Source: Fibrobacterota bacterium (GTDB lineage: Bacteria; Fibrobacterota; Fibrobacteria; UBA5070). Taken from it: DNA of 64,000 nt. Positions 54,286 to 63,506 of the stretch are shown piece by piece. Every line of letters starts with the position of its first letter. Position 1 is the stretch's first letter. Location: the NCBI GenBank assembly GCA_016715065.1, contig JADKBN010000003.1, positions 558,001 to 622,000 of the forward strand, read 5' to 3'. A program made the translations under genes and the position numbers. The notes beneath the pieces were generated by a model. That model did no database searches. It saw only the letters and a program-made list of their open reading frames with translations, and was not told the origin of the DNA.

Positions 54286-54546
54286 TCTGGAGTGGCGAAT
54301 GGCTTTGTTCGGGGTTTGGCAAGTTGTAACGAAATGAGGAAAGCCTTCCTCCGTTCGTCTTGAGGAGGAGGCGTAGCCGACGTCTCGAAAGGCGGGCGGA
54401 GGAGGGCGGCCAGCCTGGCCGGTTGCTCGCGAGGCGGCAGTGTACTCCGATGGAGTAGGCGTGGTGGAAAGGTTCGCGTAGGTTTCCCTTGCGGATGGGC
54501 TGCGGCGAGCTATGATGAAGACTGGACCACTCACGGGGAGTTGAGT

Positions 54547-55539
54547 ATGAAGGTTGGGACTGTGGCGTTAATTGCTTTGGCAATCAGCGGAATGAATGTT
54601 GCTTGGGCTGATTGTGATGATACGCTATTTCTGCAAAAAATCGTTGTGTATCAACAGTCATTGAAAAATGAAACGTCTCTTAAAAGCTGGGATGTATCTG
54701 AGGTCAATCCTTGGGATGCCAATGATGTTCTAAATGCGGGCCCTGTCGGATATTCGTACATTGATGGAGGACCTGATACTCTGAAACACTTGCTAAGGTT
54801 CCAGTATAATTGCGGGGCTGATTCTGTTTCGAGTGTTGAGTATGTTAAATTGATTGATTCTCTGCGTGCAAAAGGTGAGGGTTTTCTTCGAGTGCGTTAT
54901 GCGGAGAAAAGTCTGGAAATGAAAAGGTCAACTTTTAATAATGGAGGAGGGCAAGGGGTGTCTCTGCCATACAATGGTACTGCCCTAAGCTTTTCCGCAT
55001 TATGGGAAATTGGTGAGGAGCGGGTAGGAAGGCTGAAGGACTCTGCGGTTCGTGAATCTTGGGGGTTCGATTTGAAATCGATGAGTTATTTCACCGATAC
55101 GAATGGAATGGCCATCTCAACTCAAGGTAATTACAAGTTGCTCAGAGAAGCCAAAGTGATCACGATGGACGATTTATCTGATAATCTGAATGATATACAA
55201 ACAAGAGTTGCGAAAATTGGGGCTGGAGTTGATTCAGTTAGAACGACTATTCGTCTTTATAAATACATTTACGACGAGGCTCGTCCGGTGGCAAGCATTT
55301 CGTGGAGGGGAGGGATTTCTCCTGAATTTGTTTCTTGGAAGAATGGCAAAGTCACTGTTTCTCTGAATTCTCCAATGCAAACCACGATTTTATCGCCTTC
55401 TGGTCGAGTGGTGCGGCGGTTGGATGCGGCACGGAATGTGGTTTGGGATTTACGCGATCAGGCCGGGGTGCGCGTGCAACCTGGGGTTTGGTTTGTGCAG
55501 GTGCAAGGGCTGAAGACCGTGCCTGTGGTGGTGCGCTGA
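54547..55539 (+). CDS. Exported protein, A/T-rich body, C-terminal sorting-like module
   Basis: The 330-residue product has a signal peptide (MKVGTVALIALAISGMNVAWA). Residues 22-270 are not recognised; they include an acidic, Asn-rich part (ADSVSSVEYVKLIDSLRAKG). The final 70 residues form a FlgD-like/type IX-type sorting module (TTILSPSGRVVRRLDAARNV, then GVRVQPGVWFVQVQG). The first 850 bases are clearly A/T-rich, while the part coding for the C-terminal module is as GC-rich as the host, so a foreign body seems to have been joined to a resident tail. The ATG at 54547 opens the signal. Confidence 0.7.
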   Translation: MKVGTVALIALAISGMNVAWADCDDTLFLQKIVVYQQSLKNETSLKSWDVSEVNPWDANDVLNAGPVGYSYIDGGPDTLKHLLRFQYNCGADSVSSVEYVKLIDSLRAKGEGFLRVRYAEKSLEMKRSTFNNGGGQGVSLPYNGTALSFSALWEIGEERVGRLKDSAVRESWGFDLKSMSYFTDTNGMAISTQGNYKLLREAKVITMDDLSDNLNDIQTRVAKIGAGVDSVRTTIRLYKYIYDEARPVASISWRGGISPEFVSWKNGKVTVSLNSPMQTTILSPSGRVVRRLDAARNVVWDLRDQAGVRVQPGVWFVQVQGLKTVPVVVR

Positions 55540-55570
55540 GGCGGTATCCCGCGAGCATTGCTTGAAATGG

Positions 55571-55607
55571 AAAAGCCCGGTGCGGTGCGCCGGGCTTTTG
55601 GTTTTTT
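55571..55607. terminator. Bidirectional terminator between convergent genes
   Basis: AAAAGCCCGG, a loop of about ten bases and CCGGGCTTTT, followed by GGTTTTTT on the plus strand. It separates the mosaic exported-protein gene from the convergent 1034-residue lipoprotein gene. Confidence 0.85.
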
Positions 55608-55636
55608 GGGTGATCAGATATCCAGCGCAAATCAAG

Positions 55637-58600
55637 TCATGGAGTGACCCATGGTTTGGCGGGCAGAATCATACGGAATCCCAGGCCAACTTTTCGGGTT
55701 TGAGGAGGAAGTCCGATGGGGATATCGGTGTAGCCTTTGGAAAATGACTTGAGCGTTCCTTTGCTTGCTCCCTGTGGATCTACTAAGATTGATGGCGTCG
55801 TCGGGTAAGATTCTGGCGGTGAGATCCACTCTGTATTCCATTCTGGTGTGGAGTCTGTTGATTTGCATAATGTCCATTGGCCAAATGTAGGCATTCGGAA
55901 TCCGCTTGCTGTATCAATGAGAGTCCATTCGGAAATGCTATCCGTGCGTCTGGTGTCATAGGCGGGGGTGAGCTTGTATTCCTGTGATTTCTGGTTACAG
56001 AGCAATGCAGCTTGAAGCCACGATATGCTGTCGAGAAAAGTGTTCATGCCAGGAGATGAATATTTCGATGTGTCGGAAAAGAATGTGGAAAGAAAGATGT
56101 CTCGATTGTCGACGAGAATGCGTTTCTGGAATATGGAATCCGTGACGACACCGGAGGTGCATTTCGTCATTTTAAGAGCAGAATCATATTTACAGCTGGA
56201 TCCAAGTCCTATTAGGTAGTAGGAGTAGTCTTTTGCTCCGACAGGAAATTGTTTTCGCCCTCCCCCCTCCACCTTCTTCATCCCTGGGAGGCTGAGGACT
56301 CGGATGGAGTCTTGGGTGGTGTTTTTTGAGGAGTCGGTGGCTTCTAGGTGGATCCATTGGAGGCCTGGTTTGAGTGGGACTTGGCGGGTGTAGGTGCCAC
56401 CTGCTGTGCCTTGGACTGTGGTGCCGGCGATGCGGACGGATTCTAGGGCGTTGTCGGAGATGGTCCAGGATAGCTCCATGGCTGTGTCGTTGAAGAGGAC
56501 AGTGTCATTCAGGCCGAGGGAGCGGGATACCTTGGGTAAGGTGGGCTCGCCGTCGCGGGTGATTTCCACGACTTCGGCTTGGGCGTTGCCTTTGCGGTTG
56601 GTGGCCGTGATGGGGATGTAGAGGCGCGCCAATGGGGCGAGAGGGACTCGCAGGGTCCAGGTGCTGTCGTTTTCACGCAAGGCGGGCTGGTTGTTGATGC
56701 GCACCGACGCGCTGTCGATGCCAGAGAGGTCCATGACCACCCAACGAACCAAGATCGACGCTGAATCCCACGGGACATGCACTCCGGCCTTGCGACCAGG
56801 AGACACCAAGCGGAACTCCGGCACGAGGTCGGAAGGAAGATCGGCTCGCGCCAGACGGATGACAGAATCTGTGCGGTTGCCTGCCGAGTCCCACACGGAA
56901 ACCGCGATGCGGGCAGTGGATCCGGGCGAGCCCAGCAATACATCAGCTTTCCAGGTGTCGCCCACCTTCTTGGCCAAGGAACCGCCGATTCGGGCAGAAT
57001 CGATTCCGGATGGATCCGTCGCTTTCAAACTCACGGAAGTGATCGCGGTGGAGTAGGGGAACTTTGCGTCCTGAACAGGCACATCCCAAAGGATCGTGGG
57101 GCCCAGTGTGTCGCGGTGGCGCCCGATCTGGGCGAAGTTCCGCGACTCCAAGCCGTTGGAGCCCTGGGCACGAACCGGGATCACCACTGGTTTTCCGGTG
57201 GCAGGCAGTGAAACTCGAAGCGACCAGAGTCCATCGGAGCCATTCCGGGCAGCGCGATCCTCGATCCAGACAGCGTCGACGGTGCCTGTGGCAAGTTTTG
57301 CGCGCCAGACGATTTCTGTCGAGTCTTCTTCGTTGGGAACCAAGGTGCCTGGGGCAGGCCGCACGAGTTCCAAGGAAGGTGCTCCCGGTTCGGGCTTGGG
57401 GCGGCGAGAAAGGGTCAGGCTGGAATCGGTTTGGTTCCCAAATTTGTCCTTCGCACGGACCCGTAACGGTGACCCCAATTCGGAGACGGGCACCACCCAA
57501 GTGGCACACCAGATACCGGAACTGTCGCGTGCGGTCGAATCCCCAATGGTCACTTGCGCGATGCCTGCGGTGTCTGTCACCTCGACTCGCACGGCTATCA
57601 AGGAATCCGCGAAGTCCCGCACCTGGCTGGCTTGCGGAGAACGCCACCGGATGAGGGGACCTTGGTGGTCCAGCGGTCCGTCCACCCGGAAAGGAACTCG
57701 GTAGGTTTGCCGGTTCCCCACGCTGTCGGAAGCCAGGATCTGGAGGGTGTAGCTTCCGGTGGGGATCGTCGACCGAGCCGCGATGGCCGGGCGTCCGTCC
57801 AGCTCCAGTCGGGAAGGGTTGCTTTTCAGATCGGGGAGGTCCGACAAGATGAACCGGGTGCTCCGATCACCAGAATCTGTCTGGATGGTGATTTGCAGGG
57901 ATTGGATCCCCTTTCGACCGGAAAGAACGCCCTTCAACCCGATGGCAGGTTCTCCAAGGTGCAAGGTCCCCAGATTCCAAGGGCTTTCCAGCGCGAAGGG
58001 GTTCGATTTCACCGAATCGAGCCCCAGGGAAATCAGCGCGTTGCGGGCGGCAGGATAGTCCAAGTCCAAATTCCACTGTCGGACGGATTCGCCCAAGGTA
58101 AGGGCTGATCCGGAAGCAAGCGTCAAAATCTGACGATTGACCTTTGCGGTATCGAGCCCCTGTGGCGCGACCCATCGATAGGCGGACGTCTTGGGGTGGC
58201 CCTGATAAATCAACTCGGCGACCACCTTCCACAGGTCGGACCTTCGAGAGATCTTGGATGTGTCGGTGGTTTTGCGGTGAGCCGAATCCGACTTGCGGAG
58301 GCTGTCGCAAATCCGCAGAATCGCCACCCCTAGAGAATCTGCGCCCGTCATGGAAGCTCGATTTGTGCCGAGTTCCATGTAGTCAATTTCTTTCACGAAG
58401 TAGGTGCCGATGTGCATCCCCAGCCGGAAGGAGTGGATCGCCATGGAGTCCCGGCGATCGATTTGCTGAAGGAAAGGGAACAAGATGGCTCGCAAGACTT
58501 TCCCATCGGGACCGATGGAGAAGGATTCGGTTCCGGAATCCAAAACCGAGCGATACCACAGACTGTCCGGTACGGAAGCGCTGTCAGCCACGCGAAAGTG

Positions 58601-58741
58601 GACATAATGGTTTCCTGGAGCGTTGGGCGTCTCCTCCTCGATCACGGTTGTGCTTTGGCACGAGCCAAGACCCAGCAGAAGGAGAGCGAGATATATCCAA
58701 CGGGTCCTGGATGGGGGAAAAGAGTGGAAGCGGGGGATCAT
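55637..58741 (-). CDS. Large lipoprotein with Ig-like repeats and SUMF1-like C-terminus
   Basis: The 1034-residue protein has lipobox LGSC, then at least four Ig/Big-like repeats of about 95 residues between 360 and 800 (motifs like VTDTAGIAQVTIGDST, ATDPSGIDSARIGG, VMDLSGIDSASVRINN). The last 190 residues resemble a formylglycine-generating-enzyme/SUMF1 fold without clear catalytic residues (WLQAALLCNQKSQEY; FRMPTFGQWTLCKS; VGLGFRMILPA). The last 640 bases of the gene are A/T-rich. ATG 58741 is chosen: GGAG precedes it, and the upstream ATG at 58783 would lie almost at the predicted transcription start. A CRP-type box lies 80 bases upstream. Confidence 0.75.
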   Translation of the reverse strand: MIPRFHSFPPSRTRWIYLALLLLGLGSCQSTTVIEEETPNAPGNHYVHFRVADSASVPDSLWYRSVLDSGTESFSIGPDGKVLRAILFPFLQQIDRRDSMAIHSFRLGMHIGTYFVKEIDYMELGTNRASMTGADSLGVAILRICDSLRKSDSAHRKTTDTSKISRRSDLWKVVAELIYQGHPKTSAYRWVAPQGLDTAKVNRQILTLASGSALTLGESVRQWNLDLDYPAARNALISLGLDSVKSNPFALESPWNLGTLHLGEPAIGLKGVLSGRKGIQSLQITIQTDSGDRSTRFILSDLPDLKSNPSRLELDGRPAIAARSTIPTGSYTLQILASDSVGNRQTYRVPFRVDGPLDHQGPLIRWRSPQASQVRDFADSLIAVRVEVTDTAGIAQVTIGDSTARDSSGIWCATWVVPVSELGSPLRVRAKDKFGNQTDSSLTLSRRPKPEPGAPSLELVRPAPGTLVPNEEDSTEIVWRAKLATGTVDAVWIEDRAARNGSDGLWSLRVSLPATGKPVVIPVRAQGSNGLESRNFAQIGRHRDTLGPTILWDVPVQDAKFPYSTAITSVSLKATDPSGIDSARIGGSLAKKVGDTWKADVLLGSPGSTARIAVSVWDSAGNRTDSVIRLARADLPSDLVPEFRLVSPGRKAGVHVPWDSASILVRWVVMDLSGIDSASVRINNQPALRENDSTWTLRVPLAPLARLYIPITATNRKGNAQAEVVEITRDGEPTLPKVSRSLGLNDTVLFNDTAMELSWTISDNALESVRIAGTTVQGTAGGTYTRQVPLKPGLQWIHLEATDSSKNTTQDSIRVLSLPGMKKVEGGGRKQFPVGAKDYSYYLIGLGSSCKYDSALKMTKCTSGVVTDSIFQKRILVDNRDIFLSTFFSDTSKYSSPGMNTFLDSISWLQAALLCNQKSQEYKLTPAYDTRRTDSISEWTLIDTASGFRMPTFGQWTLCKSTDSTPEWNTEWISPPESYPTTPSILVDPQGASKGTLKSFSKGYTDIPIGLPPQTRKVGLGFRMILPAKPWVTP

Positions 58742-58820
58742 GGCTTCTCCGAGGACAGGTGAGATTGAAGGAAATTTGGACATCTTCTGACCAAGTTAGG
58801 GTGTTGGACCCCTTCGTGTC

Positions 58821-58836
58821 TGTGATCAAGATCACA
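58821..58836. promoter_or_regulatory. CRP/FNR-type operator ahead of the 1034-residue lipoprotein gene
   Basis: TGTGATCAAGATCACA is an exact TGTGA-N6-TCACA palindrome, 80 bases ahead of ATG 58741. A -10-like TAACTT (minus strand, 58798-58793) puts its centre near -42. The flank CTCGATGGACCTGGAGGTCC matches the box at 38621 (CTCCCTGGACCTG). Confidence 0.7.
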
Positions 58837-58909
58837 CTCGATGGACCTGGAGGTCCGGATTCAGGATCGGAGCCGGCCTCCATGATTTTTAGAACTCGGA
58901 CGATCTCCC

Positions 58910-59545
58910 TCAGTTCCTCTCGGCCCAGACCACCATCGTGGCGCGGGCGATGCTGTGCATGAACAGGTTGAATCCGAGGTAGGCGGGGGAGGCTTCCTTG
59001 GGTAGGCCCAAGGTGGGCACGTCCAAGGCGTGGACCACGATGAAGTAGTGATGAACACCGTGACCAACCGGAGGCGCTGCACCGACGAACCGGGCGACGC
59101 CGGCGTCGTTGCGCAGTTGGAAAGCGCCCTTGGGCAGCAGGCTGTCGCCGGGAACACCCACGTTCGATGCAAGGGAGGTGGTGGTCAGCGGGAGGTCGGC
59201 CACCGCCCAGTGCCAGAAACCGCTGCCCGTGGGGGCGTCCGGATCGAGAACCGTGATGGCAAAGCCTTTGGTTTCCTTGGGGAATCCGCTCCAGGAAAGC
59301 TGTGGGGACAAATCCTGTCCGCCCGCCCCGAAGATCCCGCTCATCATGGCCTCGGGAAGCCGCTCGCCGGTCTTCACGTCGGTGCTGGTCACCTGGAAGC
59401 TAGGCAGTTTGGGTAGTGACTTGTACGGATCGCATTTGGCGGTGGGGTGATTCTTGGCGGGCTTGGTGTCCGGCTTCGCTTTCGCTTGGTCGGCAGCGAA
59501 GACGACGCTGGTCGAGCACAACAACGTGAGGAGGAGTTTTCGCAT
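58910..59545 (-). CDS. YbhB/YbcL-type PEBP family protein, exported
   Basis: The 211-residue protein has a signal peptide (LLTLLCSTSVVFAAD) and a Lys-rich linker, then the phosphatidylethanolamine-binding-protein fold. Its motifs are GGQDLSPQLSWSGFP, then VLDPDAPTGSGFWHW, and GHGVHHYFIVVHALD. Bacterial members are small ligand-binding proteins of unclear role. ATG 59545 starts the signal. Confidence 0.88.
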   Translation of the reverse strand: MRKLLLTLLCSTSVVFAADQAKAKPDTKPAKNHPTAKCDPYKSLPKLPSFQVTSTDVKTGERLPEAMMSGIFGAGGQDLSPQLSWSGFPKETKGFAITVLDPDAPTGSGFWHWAVADLPLTTTSLASNVGVPGDSLLPKGAFQLRNDAGVARFVGAAPPVGHGVHHYFIVVHALDVPTLGLPKEASPAYLGFNLFMHSIARATMVVWAERN

Positions 59546-59888
59546 GGTGGGCGTCCTTGAGTGGATTGGAATCTTGGGCAGGTTTGGGAACCGAATCCGA
59601 AGCACCGGCGCTTCGATGGACAAAAACTCGTCTACTCCCCTCCCGTCGGCAAGTGCGGACCCGTTTCCATCCGGCTCCAACTGGAAACGGCACAGATGGG
59701 CTCGGAGGGGTTTTGGAGGGATGTCAGTTTCCCGTGCAGGGAGATTTGGCAACGGATTTTACTCTTTTCCGTATGCCTAGCGAGAACGCCGGGCTTTCGC
59801 GATGGCTCGGTGCCATCTATGGCTGTTGAAGCGATGGGGGTGTACCCCAGGTTGCCGAGTCGGCGGACGTGCGAGCGTGAGAGGGATC

Positions 59889-60971
59889 ATGAACGAGAAC
59901 CCAAAATCCAAAGGTCGCTGGACCACCCTCCCCGTTTTGGTCGGCTGCTGGATTGCCGCCTCCAACGCCGGCAACATCACCTACACCCTCCAGAAAGCCG
60001 CCAACCCCACTGCCGATCAGCAGGACGCCTACGCGCGCATCACCAAGGCCATGGATTCGGCGCTGGTCCATTACAACGGCCTCACCAATCAGACCAAGGC
60101 CCTCACGATTCAATACAACACGGATGTACCCACGGCCGATGCGAGCTTTTCCGGGAACATCCGCTTCGGGGCCAGTCGCAGCTACATGGCCCCCGGAACG
60201 GCCATGCACGAAATCGCCCATGCCTTGGGAAGCGGGACCACGCAGGAATACAAGAACCTGATCCAAAACGGCGTGTTCACGGGGCCCAAGGCCACCGCCA
60301 AATTGCGCGAGATCACCAATGACCCGTCGGCGGTGCTCAAGGGGGACGCCCAACATTTCTGGCCGCTGGGACTCAACTACGCCTCCGAAATCAAATCCGA
60401 AAAGGACCTGGTGGACCATTGCCGTCTGATGGAAGCCATCCTCCAGGACATGTTCCATGAAAGCGTGTTTTTCCAAGGGCGCATCAAGTCGCGCTCCACC
60501 GGACAATGCATGCTGCGCGCAGGCGGTGCACTGGCGCTGGGATCCTGCACGGACTCCACCTCGAAAGTGCGGATCGTGGCCATGGGTGATCAAACCCTCA
60601 CCTACCGGCTGGAGTTCGGGAACCAGGTCCTGGACCTCCCCAACGAATCAAAGACCGCGGGAACGGTGGCGGGGCTCTACGGCTGGAACGGCGGCAATCA
60701 CCAACGGGTGTCCCTCGTTTCCACCGCCAACGCCCTTTCGCCCGTGCGCTTGAAGATGGTGCACAGCGATCTGATCCTGCGGGCCAACGGCACCCAGGTG
60801 GTCCAGGACGTGTCCACCGCCTCTCCCACCACCCAGGATTGGGAATTGGTGGAAGCCACCTCTGCGACAAATCCTGTCTACCATAAAGCGGAAAAGACCC
60901 CCGGCACGTGGGTACCGAGAGTCCTGGTGGGCGAAGGCGATCGCTTCGATCTCAACGGTCGCCGTCACTGA
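59889..60971 (+). CDS. Exported metallopeptidase-like protein with lectin-like tail
   Basis: The 360-residue protein has an N-terminal hydrophobic segment (TLPVLVGCWIAASNAG). It also has a zincin-type motif at residues 106-117 (MHEIAHALGSGT; His107, Glu108, His111) in a context TFGASRSYMAPGTA-like before it. Residues 195-335 resemble a ricin-type beta-trefoil (RIKSRSTGQCMLRAGGALAL; DLILRANGTQVVQD; DWELVE), which would bind sugars. The ATG is preceded by GAGAGGG. A role in degrading plant or microbial glycoproteins is possible but not shown. Confidence 0.75.
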   Translation: MNENPKSKGRWTTLPVLVGCWIAASNAGNITYTLQKAANPTADQQDAYARITKAMDSALVHYNGLTNQTKALTIQYNTDVPTADASFSGNIRFGASRSYMAPGTAMHEIAHALGSGTTQEYKNLIQNGVFTGPKATAKLREITNDPSAVLKGDAQHFWPLGLNYASEIKSEKDLVDHCRLMEAILQDMFHESVFFQGRIKSRSTGQCMLRAGGALALGSCTDSTSKVRIVAMGDQTLTYRLEFGNQVLDLPNESKTAGTVAGLYGWNGGNHQRVSLVSTANALSPVRLKMVHSDLILRANGTQVVQDVSTASPTTQDWELVEATSATNPVYHKAEKTPGTWVPRVLVGEGDRFDLNGRRH

Positions 60972-60978
60972 GTAGCCT

Positions 60979-61000
60979 GACGGAGCCCGGAAGCTCCGTC
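60979..61000. terminator. Hairpin between convergent genes
   Basis: GACGGAGC, a six-base loop and GCTCCGTC lie in the 36 bases between the convergent metallopeptidase and VIT genes. There is no T run, so its strength is uncertain. Confidence 0.5.
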
Positions 61001-61007
61001 CTGCCGC

Positions 61008-63278
61008 TCACATCGCCATCACCGACCGGGTCACGCGCTCGGAGCCGTTGCGCAGTTCCACCGTGAGCATGGTGCGTCCCAGGTGGGCGGGGATCCGCCA
61101 TTCCACGGAGCCCACGGAGGTCAGTTGCGAGGCGGTCCAGCGCATGATCACCTTGCCCCGCAGGTCGCGGATGACAAGTTCTGCATTCACGCCCAGGTTG
61201 GCGGGGAGTGCGATCTTGAGCAGGCGATCGCCGAGCGCGGACACGCGCAGCGCGTCCAGGCCCTTGGCGCGATTTTGGAGCGAAGAATGGGTGGGATCAT
61301 CGGTGGGGCTGTCCAGTTCCGAACCGGGAGTTCCGGAGGCGGCGAAGATCTCGGAGGGCAGCAGATAGGGTACGCCCACGTTGCGATAACGCGTCGTGCC
61401 AGCGGCTCCGATCGTGTCGGATGGCAGCGCCAAGAGCGAATGCATGCGGTCCACGAAGCCGAACACGGATCCGACCTCGCGACTGCGCCAGATGTCCGAC
61501 CAACGTCCTTCGGCGTTGCCCCACAGCATGGCCACGGCGGTGTCGGCGGGCAGATCCAGCCACTGCACGTCCGTGAGGGGCTTGGTCAGGCGGAGATTGC
61601 CATCCTGGTCATAGACCTTCCATGTGGCCTGTTTCTTCCAAGGTTCCGAGGCATGGAACGCGGCGGAAACGGGCTTCTGGCCTCCCATCTCCAGACCGGT
61701 GATCGACATCTGGTTGAAGATCTTGGAGCCGGATTCGAATTCCAAGCTCCAGGTCAAGGAGGTCAGCGGGGTCCGGAAGGAAAGCCAGCTGTCGAGGGCT
61801 TTTTCCGGAGGCAGGCCATGCTCTGCCTCCAAGCGGGGCAAGTCCACTCCTTCCCACTGGGCGGGCTCCTGCCACCAAGTGCCACCCCAGGTGGACAGGG
61901 TCAGGCCCTCGGGCCAGGTGGGCAGTTTTTCGTTGGAAGACGCGAAACTCTCCGCAGGTCCAGCCGTGACCACCACCAAGTGGCGAACCACGCCGGAATC
62001 CGGGCTGTACATGCTCAAGACTTTCTGGAAGTCGGCATTGAATGCCTTTGCGCCCTGATTGCGCAGCTTGGTGGGGTCGGAAATTCCGGTGGATCCAGTG
62101 CCGGCGGATGTTCCCCTGCGCAGGACCTCCTCGTAGGTGAATGTTCCCAGGTAGTCCTGCATTCTGGAAAAGGTGTCCGAGCTCCAACCGGAAAGAGGAA
62201 AGTCCTTGGTCTGGGCGCGACCTTCATCGGCCACCATTCCGACCTTGACCAAGCTGGATGACTGCGCGAGGGTGGCCAAGGATTGACGCAATCCGGCGGC
62301 GCCTTGCACCACTGCTTCGCCTGTGGTGGTGAGATAGGTTCCCCATCCATTGTCGCTGGCCAGGGCCTCGGCGCGGTTCCACCGCCAAAGCACCATGAAC
62401 TCCTGGCGCAGTCCCGTCTGCTTGAGGATGGAGTCCGGCATGGTTCCCTGGAACAGCAAGTATCCTCCCTTCCAGGCGGTGGAATCGAACTGGGTGGTCA
62501 GGGCGAAGGCTCCCTTCACGGAAAGGCGAGCGGCGACCGGCGAATAGTACGCCGTCGAGTTGTTGATCCAGGTGGAAGGCGCAGACAACGGCAGCAGGAT
62601 CGGGGTGGTGGATGGCGGTTGGAGCACACCTCCACGCGAGAGAAGGGCATTGGATGCCTTGCCCCGGCTCCACTGGAACTCGAAGCTGGAGGGGTGCACC
62701 AGCGCGTTTTCGGCGAAGGCCGATCCCAATGGGACTTCCCAAGCCGAACCGTTGGCCTGCAGTGGCACCAGGTAACGCAAACGCATCCGGCGAGTCCCAC
62801 CCCAGGAAACGGGGTAGAGCTTCATGGAATAGGTGCTTTCTCCAGCACGTTCGATGATCAACGGATCCCGTGGTGCGGGCATGGGCGCGGTGTTGCGAGC
62901 CACCACCTCCTCGTATTGCGCATTGGCCACGCTGCGGGCTTTCAGCTTGGCCTTCAATAGCTTGTCGCCATCCCAGAGCAATGCGCCCGTCAGGACCGCA
63001 CCCTTGGGGAGGGCGAAGTCACCGAAGATTTCCCAGGTGTTGATGTTGACGCTGGGCTGGGTGGACCAACTGTTGGAAATCACCGGACCGAGCTCCACGT
63101 CTTCTTCCACGTCGGCCCAGGCTTGTTCCACTGTGGCGCGAACGGATACGTTGAGGATCTGGACCTGTTGTTGGTTGGTGATCCCTTGGGTGGCACGGCT
63201 CTGCAGCCAAGCCGACGAAGGAGAGGCAAAGGCAAGCGCGAGAGCGAACGCGCCGCACACGGTACGGAACGGGGTCAT
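61008..63278 (-). CDS. Exported VIT-domain protein
   Basis: The 756-residue protein has a signal peptide (FALALAFASPSSA) and a VIT domain in residues 40-190 (ATVEQAWADVEEDVELGP, ALPKGAVLTGALLWDGDKL, RSVANAQYEEVVARNTAPMP). Residues 330-460 look like a degenerate von Willebrand A fold (VKVGMVADEGRAQTKDF; VVRHLVVVTAGPAES). The last 75 residues form a sorting-like module (ELVIRDLRGKVIMRWTASQL ... LTVELRNGSERVTRSV). VIT/VWA proteins in bacteria are usually exported adhesive or regulatory proteins. It is divergent from the last TIGR02147 gene. Confidence 0.8.
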   Translation of the reverse strand: MTPFRTVCGAFALALAFASPSSAWLQSRATQGITNQQQVQILNVSVRATVEQAWADVEEDVELGPVISNSWSTQPSVNINTWEIFGDFALPKGAVLTGALLWDGDKLLKAKLKARSVANAQYEEVVARNTAPMPAPRDPLIIERAGESTYSMKLYPVSWGGTRRMRLRYLVPLQANGSAWEVPLGSAFAENALVHPSSFEFQWSRGKASNALLSRGGVLQPPSTTPILLPLSAPSTWINNSTAYYSPVAARLSVKGAFALTTQFDSTAWKGGYLLFQGTMPDSILKQTGLRQEFMVLWRWNRAEALASDNGWGTYLTTTGEAVVQGAAGLRQSLATLAQSSSLVKVGMVADEGRAQTKDFPLSGWSSDTFSRMQDYLGTFTYEEVLRRGTSAGTGSTGISDPTKLRNQGAKAFNADFQKVLSMYSPDSGVVRHLVVVTAGPAESFASSNEKLPTWPEGLTLSTWGGTWWQEPAQWEGVDLPRLEAEHGLPPEKALDSWLSFRTPLTSLTWSLEFESGSKIFNQMSITGLEMGGQKPVSAAFHASEPWKKQATWKVYDQDGNLRLTKPLTDVQWLDLPADTAVAMLWGNAEGRWSDIWRSREVGSVFGFVDRMHSLLALPSDTIGAAGTTRYRNVGVPYLLPSEIFAASGTPGSELDSPTDDPTHSSLQNRAKGLDALRVSALGDRLLKIALPANLGVNAELVIRDLRGKVIMRWTASQLTSVGSVEWRIPAHLGRTMLTVELRNGSERVTRSVMAM

Positions 63279-63506
63279 GGTGGGCCCGCTTTCAGGATAG
63301 GGTTGGTGGAGGGGAGATCGGCGATGTCGTTTTCTGGCACCGATCTGTCTGCAAACAAGGTATGGCGAAATCGCACGATCGTGGTTCTATGAATCATGCC
63401 CACTTTTGGACGGCGCCAAGCCGTCTTGAGGGCCGTGAAACTGTTCTACAGATAATGCCCAGAATCGAGGATATAAGTGTGTGGCCAGGGGGTTAAATTC
63501 TCCAGC

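Larger units (their letters stand above)
53690..54546. other. 857-base gap with repeats, no supported gene
   Basis: I see no convincing gene here. The left half is GC-rich with several inverted repeats, such as CACGGGG paired with CCCCGTG at 53789-53810, which may end rpiA transcription. The right half holds two palindromic repeats (54104 and 54266). The long minus-strand frame across it has no family features and unusual Pro/Ser-rich composition. Confidence 0.5.

Noticed and set aside
53788..54534. 248-residue minus-strand frame in the gap after rpiA
   Set aside because: Pro/Ser/Arg-rich, no start signal, runs through both palindromic repeats; not supported as a gene.
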